Shown here: positions 28,703 through 39,011 of the stretch, in pieces
Position numbering within the stretch: the first letter of the stretch is position 1
How the letters are laid out: each line of letters begins with the position of its first letter
Assembly (NCBI RefSeq): GCF_014269205.2
Contig: NZ_JABWRY020000001.1
Location: forward strand, 4,760,001-4,824,000
DNA from: Pseudomonas kermanshahensis
GTDB taxonomy: Bacteria; Pseudomonadota; Gammaproteobacteria; Pseudomonadales; Pseudomonadaceae
Direction: 5' to 3'
DNA: 64,000 nt
The notes under the pieces: generated by a model
Told to the model about the DNA's origin: nothing
Databases searched by the model: none
The model's input: the letters and a program-made list of their open reading frames with translations, nothing else
Translations under genes and position numbers: made by a program

Positions 28703-29482
28703 ATGCTGACGGTGATTTCCCCCGCCAAGACCCTCGACTACGACACCCCGCCGGTGACCGAGCGTTTCACCCTGCCCCAGTACCTGGACGACTCCCAGGC
28801 ACTGATCGTGCAACTGCGCGAGCTGTCGCCCGCCCAGATCAGTGAACTGATGCACCTGTCCGACAAACTCGCCGGCCTCAACGCCGCCCGTTTCGGCAGC
28901 TGGACTCCAGACTTCACCCCGGCCAACGCCAAGCAAGCGTTGCTGGCGTTCAAAGGTGACGTGTACACCGGTCTGGACGCCGAGAGCCTTGGCGAAGACG
29001 ACTTCAGCTACGCCCAAGACCACCTGCGCATGCTCTCTGGCCTGTACGGCCTGCTGCGCCCGCTCGACCTGATGCAGCCGTACCGCCTGGAAATGGGCAC
29101 CAAGCTGGCCAATGCCCGCGGCAAGGACCTGTATGCATTCTGGGGCACGCGCATCAGCGAATGGCTGAACCAGGCCCTGGCCGACCAAGGTGATGACGTG
29201 CTGCTGAACCTGGCCAGCAATGAGTACTTCAGCGCGGTAAAACGCAGCGCCCTGAAGGCCCGCGTGATCAACGTCGATTTCAAGGACTTCAAGAACGGCC
29301 AGTACAAGATCATCAGCTTCTACGCCAAGAAAGCCCGCGGGATGATGAGCCGCTTCGTGATCGAGCAGCGCATCAACGACCCAGAGCAGCTGAAGCAGTT
29401 CGACGTGCAGGGGTACTACTACAGTGCCGAGCAGTCGAAGGCGGATCACCTGGTGTTTTTGCGGGATCACGCGCAGGCTTGA
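28703..29482 (+). CDS. yaaA: Peroxide stress protein YaaA (DUF328/UPF0246)
   Basis: The 259-residue protein begins [28 protein letters not shown], with the SPAKT motif of the family, and contains [36 protein letters not shown] and [18 protein letters not shown]. coli YaaA lowers free iron under hydrogen peroxide stress. Start at ATG 28703 after AGGAG. A perfect 15-bp hairpin follows the stop. Confidence 0.93.
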   Translation: MLTVISPAKTLDYDTPPVTERFTLPQYLDDSQALIVQLRELSPAQISELMHLSDKLAGLNAARFGSWTPDFTPANAKQALLAFKGDVYTGLDAESLGEDDFSYAQDHLRMLSGLYGLLRPLDLMQPYRLEMGTKLANARGKDLYAFWGTRISEWLNQALADQGDDVLLNLASNEYFSAVKRSALKARVINVDFKDFKNGQYKIISFYAKKARGMMSRFVIEQRINDPEQLKQFDVQGYYYSAEQSKADHLVFLRDHAQA

Positions 29483-29510
29483 AGCTCTCCCCGACGGTAT
29501 CGTCGCCGTT

Positions 29511-29544
29511 GAGATCGAGCGCCGCGCGGGCGGCGCTCGATCTC
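29511..29544 (+). terminator. Hairpin after yaaA
   Basis: A perfect 15-bp inverted repeat (GAGATCGAGCGCCGC and its complement) closes over GCGG, 28 nt after the yaaA stop. No T-tract follows. Confidence 0.65.
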
Positions 29545-29667
29545 GAAACCAGAGAAAATCCCCGCCATCCCCCTCCCCCAACACCGGCCCCAATCAAACC
29601 GCCATCACGCCACAATCCCGACGCCAAAAAACCACCACACCACCCTTTATCGCCAAACGCCATAAGA

Positions 29668-29676
29668 CCGTTCGTA
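29668..29676 (+). promoter_or_regulatory. AlgR-like site upstream of algD
   Basis: CCGTTCGTA matches eight of nine bases of the AlgR core CCGTTCGTC, about 200 bp upstream of the AlgU promoter start. A single short match, so modest confidence. Confidence 0.4.
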
Positions 29677-29844
29677 CCTTTTTTGACGTTTTTTGAAAAA
29701 TATTTTTCGATACTGGCATTAAAACATCCCCCCTCAATCCCGCCCTTTATATACCGGGACGAAACACCCCAGTGCTATCAGATTGAAACTATTTATCACT
29801 GAAGAATTATTTAGAAATCTTTCATCCGGGCAAAACCCAGCCAG

Positions 29845-29872
29845 GAACTTCTGTCATACCGGATCGCTCATA
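29845..29872 (+). promoter_or_regulatory. AlgU (sigma-22) promoter of the alginate operon
   Basis: GAACTT (29845-29850), 17 nt, then TCATA (29868-29872). The P. aeruginosa algD promoter has GAACTT-N17-TCCTA. Transcription would start near 29880, giving a leader of about 435 nt before algD. Confidence 0.75.
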
Positions 29873-30313
29873 GTGCCGTAACGATTTTCCTGCCCCTGGG
29901 CTGTGAGAGATGACTTACAGATGACAACGGCAGGTATCCACTGCCCGCCAAAGCAACTTCGACAGGTATAACGGGCACCCCCCAAGAGCCCTGTCCACGC
30001 AGGAGAGACGCGCCCTTACAAATCGTCCTAGTGGTTGATTTCAAAGGATTTATCCACTTGAAAAAACAAGCACAGCAGCGCGCCACGTAGCGCATTGCAA
30101 TAAAGACGGCTGCACGCCAAGGCACGTTTTTTAATAATGGCTTTTTACTGCCAAGTTTGAGCGCATAACTTTTCGCGCTCCGGAATAATTTTGCCTGCGC
30201 TCGGCGAAGTGTGCATTCGCCATGGACCCGTGCGCCCAAAAACTGTTGTTAATCAACCTGGCCCGGCTCTTTCCGAAGGAGCCGGCGTGATAAACACACA
30301 TGAGGTGATAGCG

Positions 30314-31630
30314 ATGCGTATCAGCATCTTTGGTTTGGGTTATGTAGGGGCGGTCTGTGCAGGCTGCCTGACGGCGCGAGGCCATGAAGTGATTGGTGTG
30401 GACGTGTCCAGCACCAAGATCGACCTGATCAACCAGGGCAAGTCGCCCATCGTCGAACCTGGCCTGGAAGCACTGCTGCAACAGGGCATCGCCAATGGCC
30501 GCCTGCGCGGCACCACCGACTTCGCCGAGGCCATCCGCGCCAGCGATGTGTCGATGATCTGCGTCGGTACGCCCAGCAAGAAGAACGGCGACCTGGGCCT
30601 TGAGTACATCGAGTCGGTGTGCCGCGAAATCGGCTACGTGCTGCGTGACACCACCCGTCGCCACACCATCGTGGTCCGCAGCACCGTGCTGCCGGGCACC
30701 GTGAAGAACGTGGTGATCCCGATCCTCGAAGACTGCTCGGGCAAAAAGGCCGGGGTCGACTTCGGTGTTGCAGTCAACCCTGAGTTCCTGCGCGAAAGCA
30801 CCGCGATCAAGGACTACGACCAGCCACCGATGACGGTCATCGGTGAACTGGACAGCGCCAGCGGCGACGTGCTGCAAAGCCTGTACGAAGAACTCGACGC
30901 ACCGATCATCCGCAAGCCGATCGAAGTGGCCGAGATGATCAAGTACACCTGCAACGTGTGGCACGCCACCAAGGTCACCTTCGCCAACGAGATCGGCAAC
31001 ATCGCCAAGGCAGTCGGTGTCGATGGTCGCGACGTGATGGACGTGGTCTGTCAGGACAAGGTACTGAACCTGTCGCAGTACTACATGCGCCCAGGCTTCG
31101 CCTTCGGCGGCTCGTGCCTGCCGAAGGACGTGCGCGCCCTCACCTACCGCGCCGCCAGCCTCGACGTGCGAGCGCCACTGCTCGATTCGCTGATGGCCAG
31201 CAACGAGTCGCAGGTGCAGAACGCCTTCGAGCTGATCGAAGCCCACGACAAGCGCAAGGTCGCCCTGCTCGGCCTGAGCTTCAAGGCCGGCACCGACGAC
31301 CTGCGTGAAAGCCCGCTGGTGGAACTGGCCGAGCGCCTGATCGGCAAGGGCTACCAGTTGGGCATCTACGACGAGAACGTCCAGTACGCCCGTGTTCACG
31401 GCGCCAACAAGGACTACATCGAATCGAAGATCCCGCACGTTTCCTCGCTGCTCAACGCCGACTTCCAGCAGGTCATCGACAACGCCGACATCATCGTCCT
31501 GGGCAACCGTGACGAGCAGTTCCGCGCCCTTGCCCAGCAAGCGCCGGAAGGCAAACAGGTGATCGACCTGGTGGGCTTCATGAGCAAAGCCACCTGCGGC
31601 ACCAGCCGTACCGAAGGCATCTGCTGGTAA
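30314..31630 (+). CDS. algD: GDP-mannose 6-dehydrogenase
   Basis: The 438-residue enzyme oxidises GDP-mannose to GDP-mannuronate, the committed step of alginate synthesis. The NAD-binding N-terminus is MRISIFGLGYVGAVCAGCLTARGHEVIGVD; the catalytic cysteine is in FAFGGSCLPKDVRAL (about residue 268); the C-terminal UDP-type binding domain includes SFKAGTDDLRESPLVELAE. The ATG at 30314 follows GAGGTGATAG; a longer open frame upstream is not coding. First gene of the twelve-gene alginate operon, in the same order as P. aeruginosa. Confidence 0.98.
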   Translation: MRISIFGLGYVGAVCAGCLTARGHEVIGVDVSSTKIDLINQGKSPIVEPGLEALLQQGIANGRLRGTTDFAEAIRASDVSMICVGTPSKKNGDLGLEYIESVCREIGYVLRDTTRRHTIVVRSTVLPGTVKNVVIPILEDCSGKKAGVDFGVAVNPEFLRESTAIKDYDQPPMTVIGELDSASGDVLQSLYEELDAPIIRKPIEVAEMIKYTCNVWHATKVTFANEIGNIAKAVGVDGRDVMDVVCQDKVLNLSQYYMRPGFAFGGSCLPKDVRALTYRAASLDVRAPLLDSLMASNESQVQNAFELIEAHDKRKVALLGLSFKAGTDDLRESPLVELAERLIGKGYQLGIYDENVQYARVHGANKDYIESKIPHVSSLLNADFQQVIDNADIIVLGNRDEQFRALAQQAPEGKQVIDLVGFMSKATCGTSRTEGICW

Positions 31631-31702
31631 CACCCTTGGCCGGGCAGCGCAGGTGCTCCTCAGGGGACAAGCGCTGCCCTTCCTTCCCTGATTTCGCGAC
31701 GG

Positions 31703-33193
31703 ATGCTGAACATGCAAAGGCTCCAGACAGTGCTGTTGCAGTGCGCCGGGTGGCTGCTCTACATGAGCCTGCTCATGTTGATCGCCCTGGCCCTGCCGGC
31801 CGATATCTTCGACTCGCAGTCGAAGCACTTCATCTTCCTGGTCGGCGCAGTCGGCATCTGGCGCTATTCGATGGGCGCCACCCATTTCATCCGCGGCATG
31901 ATCTTCCTGTACGCCGTCTACCCGTACCTGCGCCGCAAGGTGCAGAAGCTGGGCAAGGCTGCGGACCCGTCCCACGTGTACCTGATGGTCACCAGCTTTC
32001 GTATCGATGCGCTGACCACCGCGCAGGTGTACAGCTCGGTGATCCGCGAAGCCATCAACTGCGGCTTCCCCACCACGGTGGTCTGCTCGCTGGTGGAGAT
32101 GTCGGACGAGCTGCTGGTGAAAAGCCTGTGGGCCAAATACAACCCGCCGGCACACGTCAAGCTGGACATCGTGCGCATCGCCGGCACCGGCAAGCGTGAC
32201 GGCCTGGCCTATGGTTTTCGCGCCATCTCGCGGATGCTGCCAGACGAAAATGCCGTGGTGGCTGTGATCGATGGCGACACCGTGCTGGCCGATGGCGTGG
32301 TCTGCAAGACCGTGCCGTGGTTCAAGCTCTACCCCAATGTCGGTGGCCTGACCACCAACGAATTCTGCGAAGTGCGCGGCGGCTACATCATGAGCGAGTG
32401 GCACAAGCTGCGCTTCGCCCAGCGCCACATCAACATGTGTTCGATGGCCCTGTCCAAGCGCGTGCTGACCATGACCGGGCGCATGTCGATGTTCCGCGCC
32501 AGTGTGGTGACCAACCCCGAGTTCATCGCCGACGTCGAAAGCGACTCGCTGATGCACTGGCGCCTGGGCCGCTTCAAGTTCCTCACCGGTGACGACAAGT
32601 CCAGCTGGTTCAGCCTGATGCGCTTGGGCTACGACACCTTCTACGTGCCGGATGCCGCCATCAACACCGTCGAGCACCCGCCCGAAAAAAGCTTCCTCAA
32701 GGCCAGCCGCAAACTGATGTACCGCTGGTACGGCAACAACCTGCGGCAGAACTCCCGCGCACTGGGCCTGGGCCTGCGGCGCCTGGGGCTGTTCACCAGC
32801 ATCGTCCTGTTCGACCAGCGCGTGTCGATGTGGACCAGCCTGCTGGGCCTGACCGTGGCGGTGATCGCCAGCCTCAAGTTTGGCCTGGGTTTCCTGCTGG
32901 TGTACCTGCTGTGGATCGGCATCACTCGCCTGATCCTGACCGTGATGCTGCTGTGCTCCGGGCACAAGGTCGGGCCGGCCTATCCGCTGATCCTTTATTA
33001 CAACCAGATCGTCGGCGCGATGATGAAGATCTACGTGTTCTTCCGCCTCGACAAGCAGTCCTGGACCCGCCAGCCCACTGCCCTCAAACGTGACCTCGCC
33101 AGCTTTCAACAATGGTTCAACACCTGGTCCTCGCGGACCATGACCTTCTCGGCGGCCAGCATCTTCGTTGCTGTGCTGTTCATGGTCGTGTGA
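31703..33193 (+). CDS. alg8: Alginate polymerase glycosyltransferase Alg8
   Basis: The 496-residue inner-membrane GT-2 enzyme polymerises mannuronate from GDP-mannuronate. Two N-terminal transmembrane helices (about residues 15-60) precede the catalytic domain, with the nucleotide-binding [15 protein letters not shown] (DGD) and the acceptor region [14 protein letters not shown]. The [19 protein letters not shown] segment stands at the QxxRW position, and more transmembrane helices follow to the C-terminus. Acts with Alg44, whose PilZ domain senses cyclic di-GMP. 72 nt separate it from algD. Confidence 0.96.
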   Translation: MLNMQRLQTVLLQCAGWLLYMSLLMLIALALPADIFDSQSKHFIFLVGAVGIWRYSMGATHFIRGMIFLYAVYPYLRRKVQKLGKAADPSHVYLMVTSFRIDALTTAQVYSSVIREAINCGFPTTVVCSLVEMSDELLVKSLWAKYNPPAHVKLDIVRIAGTGKRDGLAYGFRAISRMLPDENAVVAVIDGDTVLADGVVCKTVPWFKLYPNVGGLTTNEFCEVRGGYIMSEWHKLRFAQRHINMCSMALSKRVLTMTGRMSMFRASVVTNPEFIADVESDSLMHWRLGRFKFLTGDDKSSWFSLMRLGYDTFYVPDAAINTVEHPPEKSFLKASRKLMYRWYGNNLRQNSRALGLGLRRLGLFTSIVLFDQRVSMWTSLLGLTVAVIASLKFGLGFLLVYLLWIGITRLILTVMLLCSGHKVGPAYPLILYYNQIVGAMMKIYVFFRLDKQSWTRQPTALKRDLASFQQWFNTWSSRTMTFSAASIFVAVLFMVV

Positions 33194-33229
33194 GCCCAAC
33201 CGGATCGGATCTAACAGGAACAAACCACC

Positions 33230-34396
33230 ATGAATACCGCCGTGAACGTCAACGTCGTGCATGAGTCCGAAGCCCAGCGCCAACACGCCCGGGTGCGCAT
33301 TCCAGCCAAGCTGCGCTTCCTGGATAACCAGCGCCAAACCCACGAAGTGAAGGTCGATGACCTATCCGCCGGTGGCCTGAGCTTCCACACCAAACAGCAA
33401 CTGTCGGTGGGCGAAGTGCTGCGCGGGCGGCTGCAGTTCGTGGTCGACAATCTGGGCCTGTCGATCGACATCGAGTTCCAGGTGCGCTCCTTCAACCCCA
33501 GCAATGGCCGTACCGGCGCGCAGTTCCAGAACCTGGAGCCCCGCGACATCGCCACCCTGCGGCACATCATCACCAGCCACCTGTCGGGTGAGCTGATCAG
33601 CATCGGTGATGTGCTCAGCACGCTGCAGCGCGACAACTTCACCAAGGCGCGCAAGCAGAAGGATGGCGGTGCCGGCCTGACCGCCTTCGGCCGCCTCAAG
33701 GCGGTCAGCGTGACCCTCGGCGTGTTCGTGATCGGCGTGGCCGCCTTCGGTTTCGTTGCCAAGTCGCTGTACGGCATGTACTTCGTCAGCCACGCCGAAG
33801 CTGGCGTGGTGGCAGTGCCCACCACCAGCGTCACCATGCCCCGCGACGGCACCGTGAACAGCCTGGTCGAAAGCGGCGGCCAAGTGGTCAAGGGCGCGCC
33901 CCTGGCGAGTTTCAGCACCAGCATGCTGGACATGCTCAAAGGCCACCTGGACGACTCGCAACTGGAGCCGGCCAAGGTTGAGGAACTGTTCGGCAAGCAG
34001 CTTTCCGGCACCCTCACCAGCCCCTGCGATTGCGTGGTCGCCCGCCAACTGGTGGATGACGGCCAGTACGCCGCCAAGGGCCAACCGATCTTCCAGCTGA
34101 TCCCACGCACCACCAACCCGATGGTCGAAGCGCGCTTCAGCTACCGCCAGTTCGACGAGGTCACGCCCGGCACCCGGGTCAACTTCCAGGTGGCCGGCGA
34201 AGACGAAGTGCGCACCGGCCAGATCGTCAGCAGCGCCAGCCTCAACAGCGAAGACCTGGCCTCCGACATCCGTGTGCAGATCAAGCCTGACAGCGGCCTG
34301 CCAGCAGAACTTGCCGGGCGCCCTGCTTCGGTCAGCAGCGACCGCGGGCCGTCGTTCAACTGGCTGATCGACAAAGCCGTGGCCCGTGGGCTGTAA
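33230..34396 (+). CDS. alg44: Alginate co-polymerase with c-di-GMP-binding PilZ domain
   Basis: The 388-residue protein has an N-terminal cytoplasmic PilZ domain (QRQHARVRIPAKLRFLDNQ and VDDLSAGGLSF, residues about 16-50, with the Arg and DxSxxG residues that bind cyclic di-GMP). One transmembrane helix follows (about 155-180), then a periplasmic HlyD-like domain (GTVNSLVESGGQVVKGAPLASF, residues about 205-380). It activates Alg8 when c-di-GMP is bound and reaches into the periplasmic scaffold. The stop is 12 nt before the algK frame opens. Confidence 0.96.
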   Translation: MNTAVNVNVVHESEAQRQHARVRIPAKLRFLDNQRQTHEVKVDDLSAGGLSFHTKQQLSVGEVLRGRLQFVVDNLGLSIDIEFQVRSFNPSNGRTGAQFQNLEPRDIATLRHIITSHLSGELISIGDVLSTLQRDNFTKARKQKDGGAGLTAFGRLKAVSVTLGVFVIGVAAFGFVAKSLYGMYFVSHAEAGVVAVPTTSVTMPRDGTVNSLVESGGQVVKGAPLASFSTSMLDMLKGHLDDSQLEPAKVEELFGKQLSGTLTSPCDCVVARQLVDDGQYAAKGQPIFQLIPRTTNPMVEARFSYRQFDEVTPGTRVNFQVAGEDEVRTGQIVSSASLNSEDLASDIRVQIKPDSGLPAELAGRPASVSSDRGPSFNWLIDKAVARGL

Positions 34397-34408
34397 GAGG
34401 ACAAGCCG

Positions 34409-35941
34409 ATGATTAGCACACAACCCGATACCTGTGGGAGCCGGCTTGCCGGCGATCGAGTGCGCAGCACTCGCCCAGCAGATGTGTCGCCCGCGCAGGC
34501 CTCTCGCCGGCAAGCCGGCTCCCACAGGGTCCGTGTGAACCTTGGGATGTGCGCCCTAGCCGCCGCCATCACGCTCGCCGGCTGTGCCGGCCTGCCTGAC
34601 CAGCGCCTGGCCAACGAAGCCCTCAAGCGCGGCGACACCGCCTTGGCCGAGCGCAACTACAAGGCCCTGGCCGACCTCGGCTACAGCGATGCGCAAGTCG
34701 GCCTGGCTGACATCAAGGTCGCCACCCGCGACCCGGCGCAGATCAAGCAAGCCGAAGCCACCTACCGCGCCGCAGCCTCCACGTCGCCACGGGCCCAGGC
34801 TCGGCTAGGCCGCCTGCTGGTGGCCAAACCCGACAGCACCCAGGCTGAACGTGAAGAGGCCGAAACGCTGCTCAAACGCGCCGCCCAGCAAGGCGAAAGC
34901 AATACCTTGATCCCGCTGGCGATGCTCTACCTGCAATACCCGCAGAGCTTCCCCAACGTCAACGCGCAGCAACAGATCGACCAGTGGCGCGCCGCCGGCA
35001 ACCCGGAGGCGGGCCTGGCCCAGGTGCTGCTGTATCGCACCCAGGGCACCTACGACCAGCACCTGGGCGAGGTCGAGAGCATCTGCAAGGCCGCGCTCAA
35101 TACCACCGACATCTGCTACGTCGAGCTGGCCACCGTGTACCAGAAGCGCGGCCAGCCCGACCAGCAAGCCGCCCTGCTCGGCCAGCTCAAGGCGGCCTAT
35201 GCCCGCGGCGCCGTACCGGCCACCCGGGTCGACAGCGTCGCCCGTGTGCTGGCTGACCGCAGCCTAGGCCAGACCGACGAAAAAACCGCCAAAGACCTGC
35301 TCGAACAGGTGGCGCCGGCCAACCCGGCGTCGTGGGTCAGCCTTGCGCAACTGGTCTACGACTTCCCCGAGCTGGGCGACACCGACCAGCTACTGGCCTA
35401 CATCGACAAAGGCCGCGCCGCCGAACAGCCACGCGCCGAATTGCTGCTGGGCCGCCTCTACTACGAAGGCAAGACGCTGCCCGCCGATGCGGCAAAAGCC
35501 GAACAGCACCTGCAGGCCGCCGCCGACGCTGGCGAGGTCAGCGCCCATTACTACCTGGGCCAGCTGTACCGCCGCGGTTACCTGGGCAATGTCGAGCCAC
35601 AGAAGGCCGTCGACCACCTGCTCGCTGCCGCCCGTGGCGGCCAGAACAGCGCCGACTATGCCTTGGCCCAGCTGTTCAGCGAAGGCCATGGCATCCGCCC
35701 GCAACCGGGCAACGCCTGGGTGTTCGCGCAACTGTCGCAGGCCAACCCGACGCCACAGTCGGCCGAACTGCTGCAGCAACTCGATCAGCAACTCACGCCA
35801 GACCAGCGCAGCCAGGCGCAAACCCTGCTGACGCAGGAAAAACAGGCGCGCGGCAGCATGGCCCAAGGCGCCAACAGCACCCTGGCCCTCGAAGCCCTGC
35901 AAGACGACGAACAAGAAGTAGACGGTGAGGACTCGCTATGA
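34409..35941 (+). CDS. algK: Alginate biosynthesis TPR lipoprotein AlgK, with REP-encoded N-terminus
   Basis: AlgK is the outer-membrane TPR/Sel1 lipoprotein that helps AlgE assemble and tethers the periplasmic complex. The frame from ATG 34409 (AGAGGA upstream) gives 510 residues; P. aeruginosa AlgK has about 475 as I recall. The mature protein begins at the lipobox cysteine in [22 protein letters not shown] and is fully family-like, with Sel1 repeats to the end. Codons between 34431 and 34528 are a complete REP pair, open in this frame, and encode an Arg-rich leader (...[13 protein letters not shown]). Other in-frame starts are GTG 34484, GTG 34535 and ATG 34547. GTG 34484 would give a plausible lipoprotein signal whose basic n-region is REP-encoded. 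The true start is unresolved. The 3' end overlaps algE by four bases (ATGA). Confidence 0.93.
   Translation: MISTQPDTCGSRLAGDRVRSTRPADVSPAQASRRQAGSHRVRVNLGMCALAAAITLAGCAGLPDQRLANEALKRGDTALAERNYKALADLGYSDAQVGLADIKVATRDPAQIKQAEATYRAAASTSPRAQARLGRLLVAKPDSTQAEREEAETLLKRAAQQGESNTLIPLAMLYLQYPQSFPNVNAQQQIDQWRAAGNPEAGLAQVLLYRTQGTYDQHLGEVESICKAALNTTDICYVELATVYQKRGQPDQQAALLGQLKAAYARGAVPATRVDSVARVLADRSLGQTDEKTAKDLLEQVAPANPASWVSLAQLVYDFPELGDTDQLLAYIDKGRAAEQPRAELLLGRLYYEGKTLPADAAKAEQHLQAAADAGEVSAHYYLGQLYRRGYLGNVEPQKAVDHLLAAARGGQNSADYALAQLFSEGHGIRPQPGNAWVFAQLSQANPTPQSAELLQQLDQQLTPDQRSQAQTLLTQEKQARGSMAQGANSTLALEALQDDEQEVDGEDSL
34431..34528. repeat. REP pair inside the 5' end of algK
   Basis: Perfect 25-bp inverted arms (34431-34455 starting CCTGTGGGAGCCGGCTTGCC, and 34504-34528) enclose a 48-nt loop. 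The arms match those between algL and algI. The pair lies between the upstream ATG and the signal-peptide codons of algK. Confidence 0.95.
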
Positions 35942-37416
35942 CGCTCAATCCCTTCGTGAAAGCCGGCATCGGCCTGAGCTTCGCCCTGCTGTGGTCCTGC
36001 CCGACCCTGGCCGACATGACCGCGCAGAAAAACTTCGGCCTGGACGTGAAAATCACCGGCCAGTCGGAAGACGATCGCGACCTCGGCACCCGGCCCGGCG
36101 GTGACGTCAACGGCCTCGGCCTCGACCTGCGCCCCTGGGTGTACGGCGAGCGCGGCAACTGGAGCGCCTACGCCATGGGCCAGGCCGTCGCGGCCACCGA
36201 CACCATCGAAACCGACACCCTGCGCCAGAACGACGACGGCACCACCACCGACACCGGTGACGACAGCCGCAAGCCGGACAAAAGCTACCTGGCCATGCGC
36301 GAGTTCTGGGTCGGCTACAGCGGCCTCACCCAGTACCCTGGCGAGCAACTGCGCTTAGGCCGCCAGCGCCTGCGCAGCGACGACGGCATGTGGCGCGACA
36401 CCAACATCGAAGCCCTCAACTGGACCTTCGACACCACCCTGCTCAAGGCCGACCTGGGCGTGGCCCAGCGTTTCAGCGAGTACCGCACCGACCTCACCGA
36501 ACTGGCCCCGGAAGACAAAGACCGCACGCACCTCTACGGTAACGTCGCCACGCAATGGACCCCCGGCCACTGGGTCGGCCTGCGTGCCCACCACACCCAT
36601 GACAGCGGCAGCCTGAAAAGCCCCGGCGAGACGATCGACGCGCTCGACAAGACCCGCACCGGCGACCTCACCTGGCTGGGCCTGGAAGCCAACAGCGACG
36701 CCTACAACTGGCGCAACGACCACACCGTCAACTACTGGGGCAGCCTGACCTGGCTGACCGGTGACCGCGACAAGCTCAGCAGCCAGCAGGTGGGCGACGA
36801 TCAAGTGGCCACCGGCAAGCAGAGCGGCGACGTCAACGCCTGGGCCACCGACCTCGGCATCCGCCTGCGCCTTGACCCCAACTGGCAAGTCGGTGCGGCC
36901 TACGCCCGTGGCAGCGGCGGCGGTGGCGATGACGGTTCGAACAACTTCGAGCAGACCGGCCTTGAGAGCAACCGCTCCAACTTCACCGGTACCCGCTCGC
37001 GCGTGCACCGCTTCGGCGAGGCCTTCCGTGGCGAGCTGGGCAACCTGCAGGCGGCCACCCTGTTTGCCTCGTGGCAACTGCGCGACGACTACGACGCCAG
37101 CCTGATCTACCACAAGTTCTGGCGCGTCGATGGCGAGCAGAACATTGGCTCCAGCGGCATCAACGCTGCGGTCAACGACAACGGCGTGAACCGCCCGCTG
37201 ATCAATGGCGAAAAAGACCTCGGCCAGGAGATGGACGTGGTCGTCACCAAGTACTTCAAGCAGGGCCTGTTGCCCGCTTCGATGAGCCAGGCAATCGACG
37301 AACCGTCCGCGCTGGTGCGCCTGCGCGCCGGTGTGTTCAAGCCAGGTGACGCCTATGGCAAGGAAGCGGACTCGTACATGCACCGTGCCTTTGTCGACGT
37401 GATCTGGCGCTTCTGA
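35938..37416 (+). CDS. algE: Outer-membrane alginate exporter AlgE
   Basis: The 492-residue beta-barrel porin exports alginate. A signal peptide (residues about 1-25, ending TLADMTAQ) precedes alternating amphipathic strands rich in Arg and Asp. Family landmarks are [52 protein letters not shown] and the C-terminal strand ending in aromatic-Arg-Phe (VDVIWRF) for BAM recognition. Length matches P. aeruginosa AlgE (about 490). Translation is coupled to algK by the ATGA overlap. Confidence 0.97.
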   Translation: MTLNPFVKAGIGLSFALLWSCPTLADMTAQKNFGLDVKITGQSEDDRDLGTRPGGDVNGLGLDLRPWVYGERGNWSAYAMGQAVAATDTIETDTLRQNDDGTTTDTGDDSRKPDKSYLAMREFWVGYSGLTQYPGEQLRLGRQRLRSDDGMWRDTNIEALNWTFDTTLLKADLGVAQRFSEYRTDLTELAPEDKDRTHLYGNVATQWTPGHWVGLRAHHTHDSGSLKSPGETIDALDKTRTGDLTWLGLEANSDAYNWRNDHTVNYWGSLTWLTGDRDKLSSQQVGDDQVATGKQSGDVNAWATDLGIRLRLDPNWQVGAAYARGSGGGGDDGSNNFEQTGLESNRSNFTGTRSRVHRFGEAFRGELGNLQAATLFASWQLRDDYDASLIYHKFWRVDGEQNIGSSGINAAVNDNGVNRPLINGEKDLGQEMDVVVTKYFKQGLLPASMSQAIDEPSALVRLRAGVFKPGDAYGKEADSYMHRAFVDVIWRF

Positions 37417-37438
37417 GGCCGGTAGAGGATTTCTTGTC

Positions 37439-38998
37439 ATGCCCCTTCACCCGCACCTACGTCACAGCCTCCTGGCCAGCGCCTTGCTGCTGGCCTCAGG
37501 CCTTGCCGTCGCCGCAGAACCCACGGTGATCGCCAAGGAACTGCAGCAGGCCAAGACCTACACCGTGTCCAGCGCGCCCACCGAGCCGCTGCACATGGAC
37601 CCACCGAAACTGCCCGACCTCAGCGGCTTCACTGCCGAGGCCGTGCAGAACAAGATCGACCGCCGCCACAAAGGCAAAGTCAGCGTGCGCCGCATGCTGC
37701 AGGAAGAGTCGCTGAAGGAGTTCATCGGTGGCGACAACAAGGCCGCCGAATGGGTGCAACGCCAGCACGGCATCCCCCAGGCGATCTTCGTCGATGACGG
37801 CCATGTCGACTTGATCGAGCTGAGCAAAAAGGTACCCAAGCAGTACCTCAGCGAAGTCGAGCCAGGGGTGTACCTGGCGCGCCTGCCAATCGTGGTCGGG
37901 CAGAAGGGCATCCTCGAAATCAACGGCAAGGTCAAGCAACTGCGCCTGTCCCAGGAGGGCGGCGCGTTTCTGGTCAACGACGGCAAGCTGTTCGTCAGCG
38001 ACACCCAGGTCACCGGCTGGCGCGAGAAGGACAACGGCCCGGCGACCTTCCGCTCGCCCAAGGAATTCCGCCCGTTCCTCCTGTCGTGGGGCGGCACCGA
38101 GACCTACATCGTCAACACCAAGATGGCCAGCTTCGGCTACGCCAAGTCCAAGTCGTACGGTGTGAGCATCTCGCAGTACACGCCGAACATGGCCAAGCGC
38201 ATGGGCCGCCCGGAGCCGACCGGCTGGATCATCGGCTCGGAATTCAGCGACATGTGGTACGGCTTCTACTGCTACGAGACGCAGGACTTCGTGGTCAAGG
38301 ACAACACCTACCGCGACAACATCGTCTACGGCATCGACCCGCACGACCGTTCGCACCGCCTGATCATCGCCGGCAACACGGTGTACGGCACCAAGAAAAA
38401 GCACGGGATCATCGTCTCGCGTGAGGTCAACGACAGCTGGATCATCAACAACAAGAGCTACGACAACAAGCTCTCGGGCGTGGTGATCGACCGTAACAGC
38501 GTCAACAACCTGATCGCCTACAACGAGATCTACCGCAACCACACCGACGGCATCACCTTGTACGAAAGCGGCGACAACCTGATCTGGGGCAACAAGCTGA
38601 TCAACAACCGCCGCCACGGCATCCGCGTGCGCAACAGCGTGAACATCCGCCTGTACGAAAACGTCGCCATGGCCAATGGCCTGGTGGGTGTCTACGGGCA
38701 CATCAAGGACTTGTCCGACACCGACCGCGACATCGCCCTCGACCCGTTCGATACCAAAGTCTCGCTGATCGTGGTGGGCGGTGAGCTGGCGGCCAACGGC
38801 TCCGGGCCGCTGTCGATCGACTCGCCGCTGTCGGTCGAGTTGTACAAGGTGTCGATGCTCGCACCGCGCAAGGCCAACGGCATCAGCCTCAACGGCATCC
38901 TCGGCGAGCGCCAGGACGAAATCCTCGACCTGCTGGTGCGCCAGCAAAAGGCTGTGCTGATCGACCCGGTCGAACGCCAGACCGAAATGATCGATTAA
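37439..38998 (+). CDS. algG: Mannuronan C5-epimerase AlgG
   Basis: The 519-residue periplasmic enzyme converts mannuronate to guluronate within the polymer. A signal peptide (to about residue 25, LAVAAEP) is followed by an N-terminal region and a right-handed parallel beta-helix (about residues 220-450) with carbohydrate-binding/CASH-type repeats. The catalytic DPHD motif is in VYGIDPHDRSHRLIIAGNTVYG. The protein also protects alginate from AlgL as part of the secretion scaffold. It starts 22 nt after algE. Confidence 0.97.
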   Translation: MPLHPHLRHSLLASALLLASGLAVAAEPTVIAKELQQAKTYTVSSAPTEPLHMDPPKLPDLSGFTAEAVQNKIDRRHKGKVSVRRMLQEESLKEFIGGDNKAAEWVQRQHGIPQAIFVDDGHVDLIELSKKVPKQYLSEVEPGVYLARLPIVVGQKGILEINGKVKQLRLSQEGGAFLVNDGKLFVSDTQVTGWREKDNGPATFRSPKEFRPFLLSWGGTETYIVNTKMASFGYAKSKSYGVSISQYTPNMAKRMGRPEPTGWIIGSEFSDMWYGFYCYETQDFVVKDNTYRDNIVYGIDPHDRSHRLIIAGNTVYGTKKKHGIIVSREVNDSWIINNKSYDNKLSGVVIDRNSVNNLIAYNEIYRNHTDGITLYESGDNLIWGNKLINNRRHGIRVRNSVNIRLYENVAMANGLVGVYGHIKDLSDTDRDIALDPFDTKVSLIVVGGELAANGSGPLSIDSPLSVELYKVSMLAPRKANGISLNGILGERQDEILDLLVRQQKAVLIDPVERQTEMID

Positions 38999-39011
38999 GG
39001 AAGCCCAGACC

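Larger units (their letters stand above)
29483..30313 (+). promoter_or_regulatory. 831-nt non-coding region upstream of algD
   Basis: No gene is visible here. The region is AT-richer than its flanks. It holds the yaaA hairpin, a run of CCCC/AAAA-rich sequence, an AlgR-like site, the AlgU promoter and then a leader of about 440 nt. P. aeruginosa algD likewise has a long regulatory region bound by AlgR, AmrZ and AlgB; I could mark only the sites listed separately. Confidence 0.6.

Noticed and set aside
29700..29730. Sigma-54 promoter (CTGGCATTAAAACATC) upstream of algD
   Set aside because: GG is followed after ten bases by TC, not GC.
30131..33343. 1070-codon open frame on the minus strand across algD-alg8
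   Set aside because: Antisense to two clear genes; its residues are the complement of GC-rich codons and no domain is recognisable. The same applies to the 863-codon plus frame at 12531-15122 over cysD-cysNC and to other long antisense frames.
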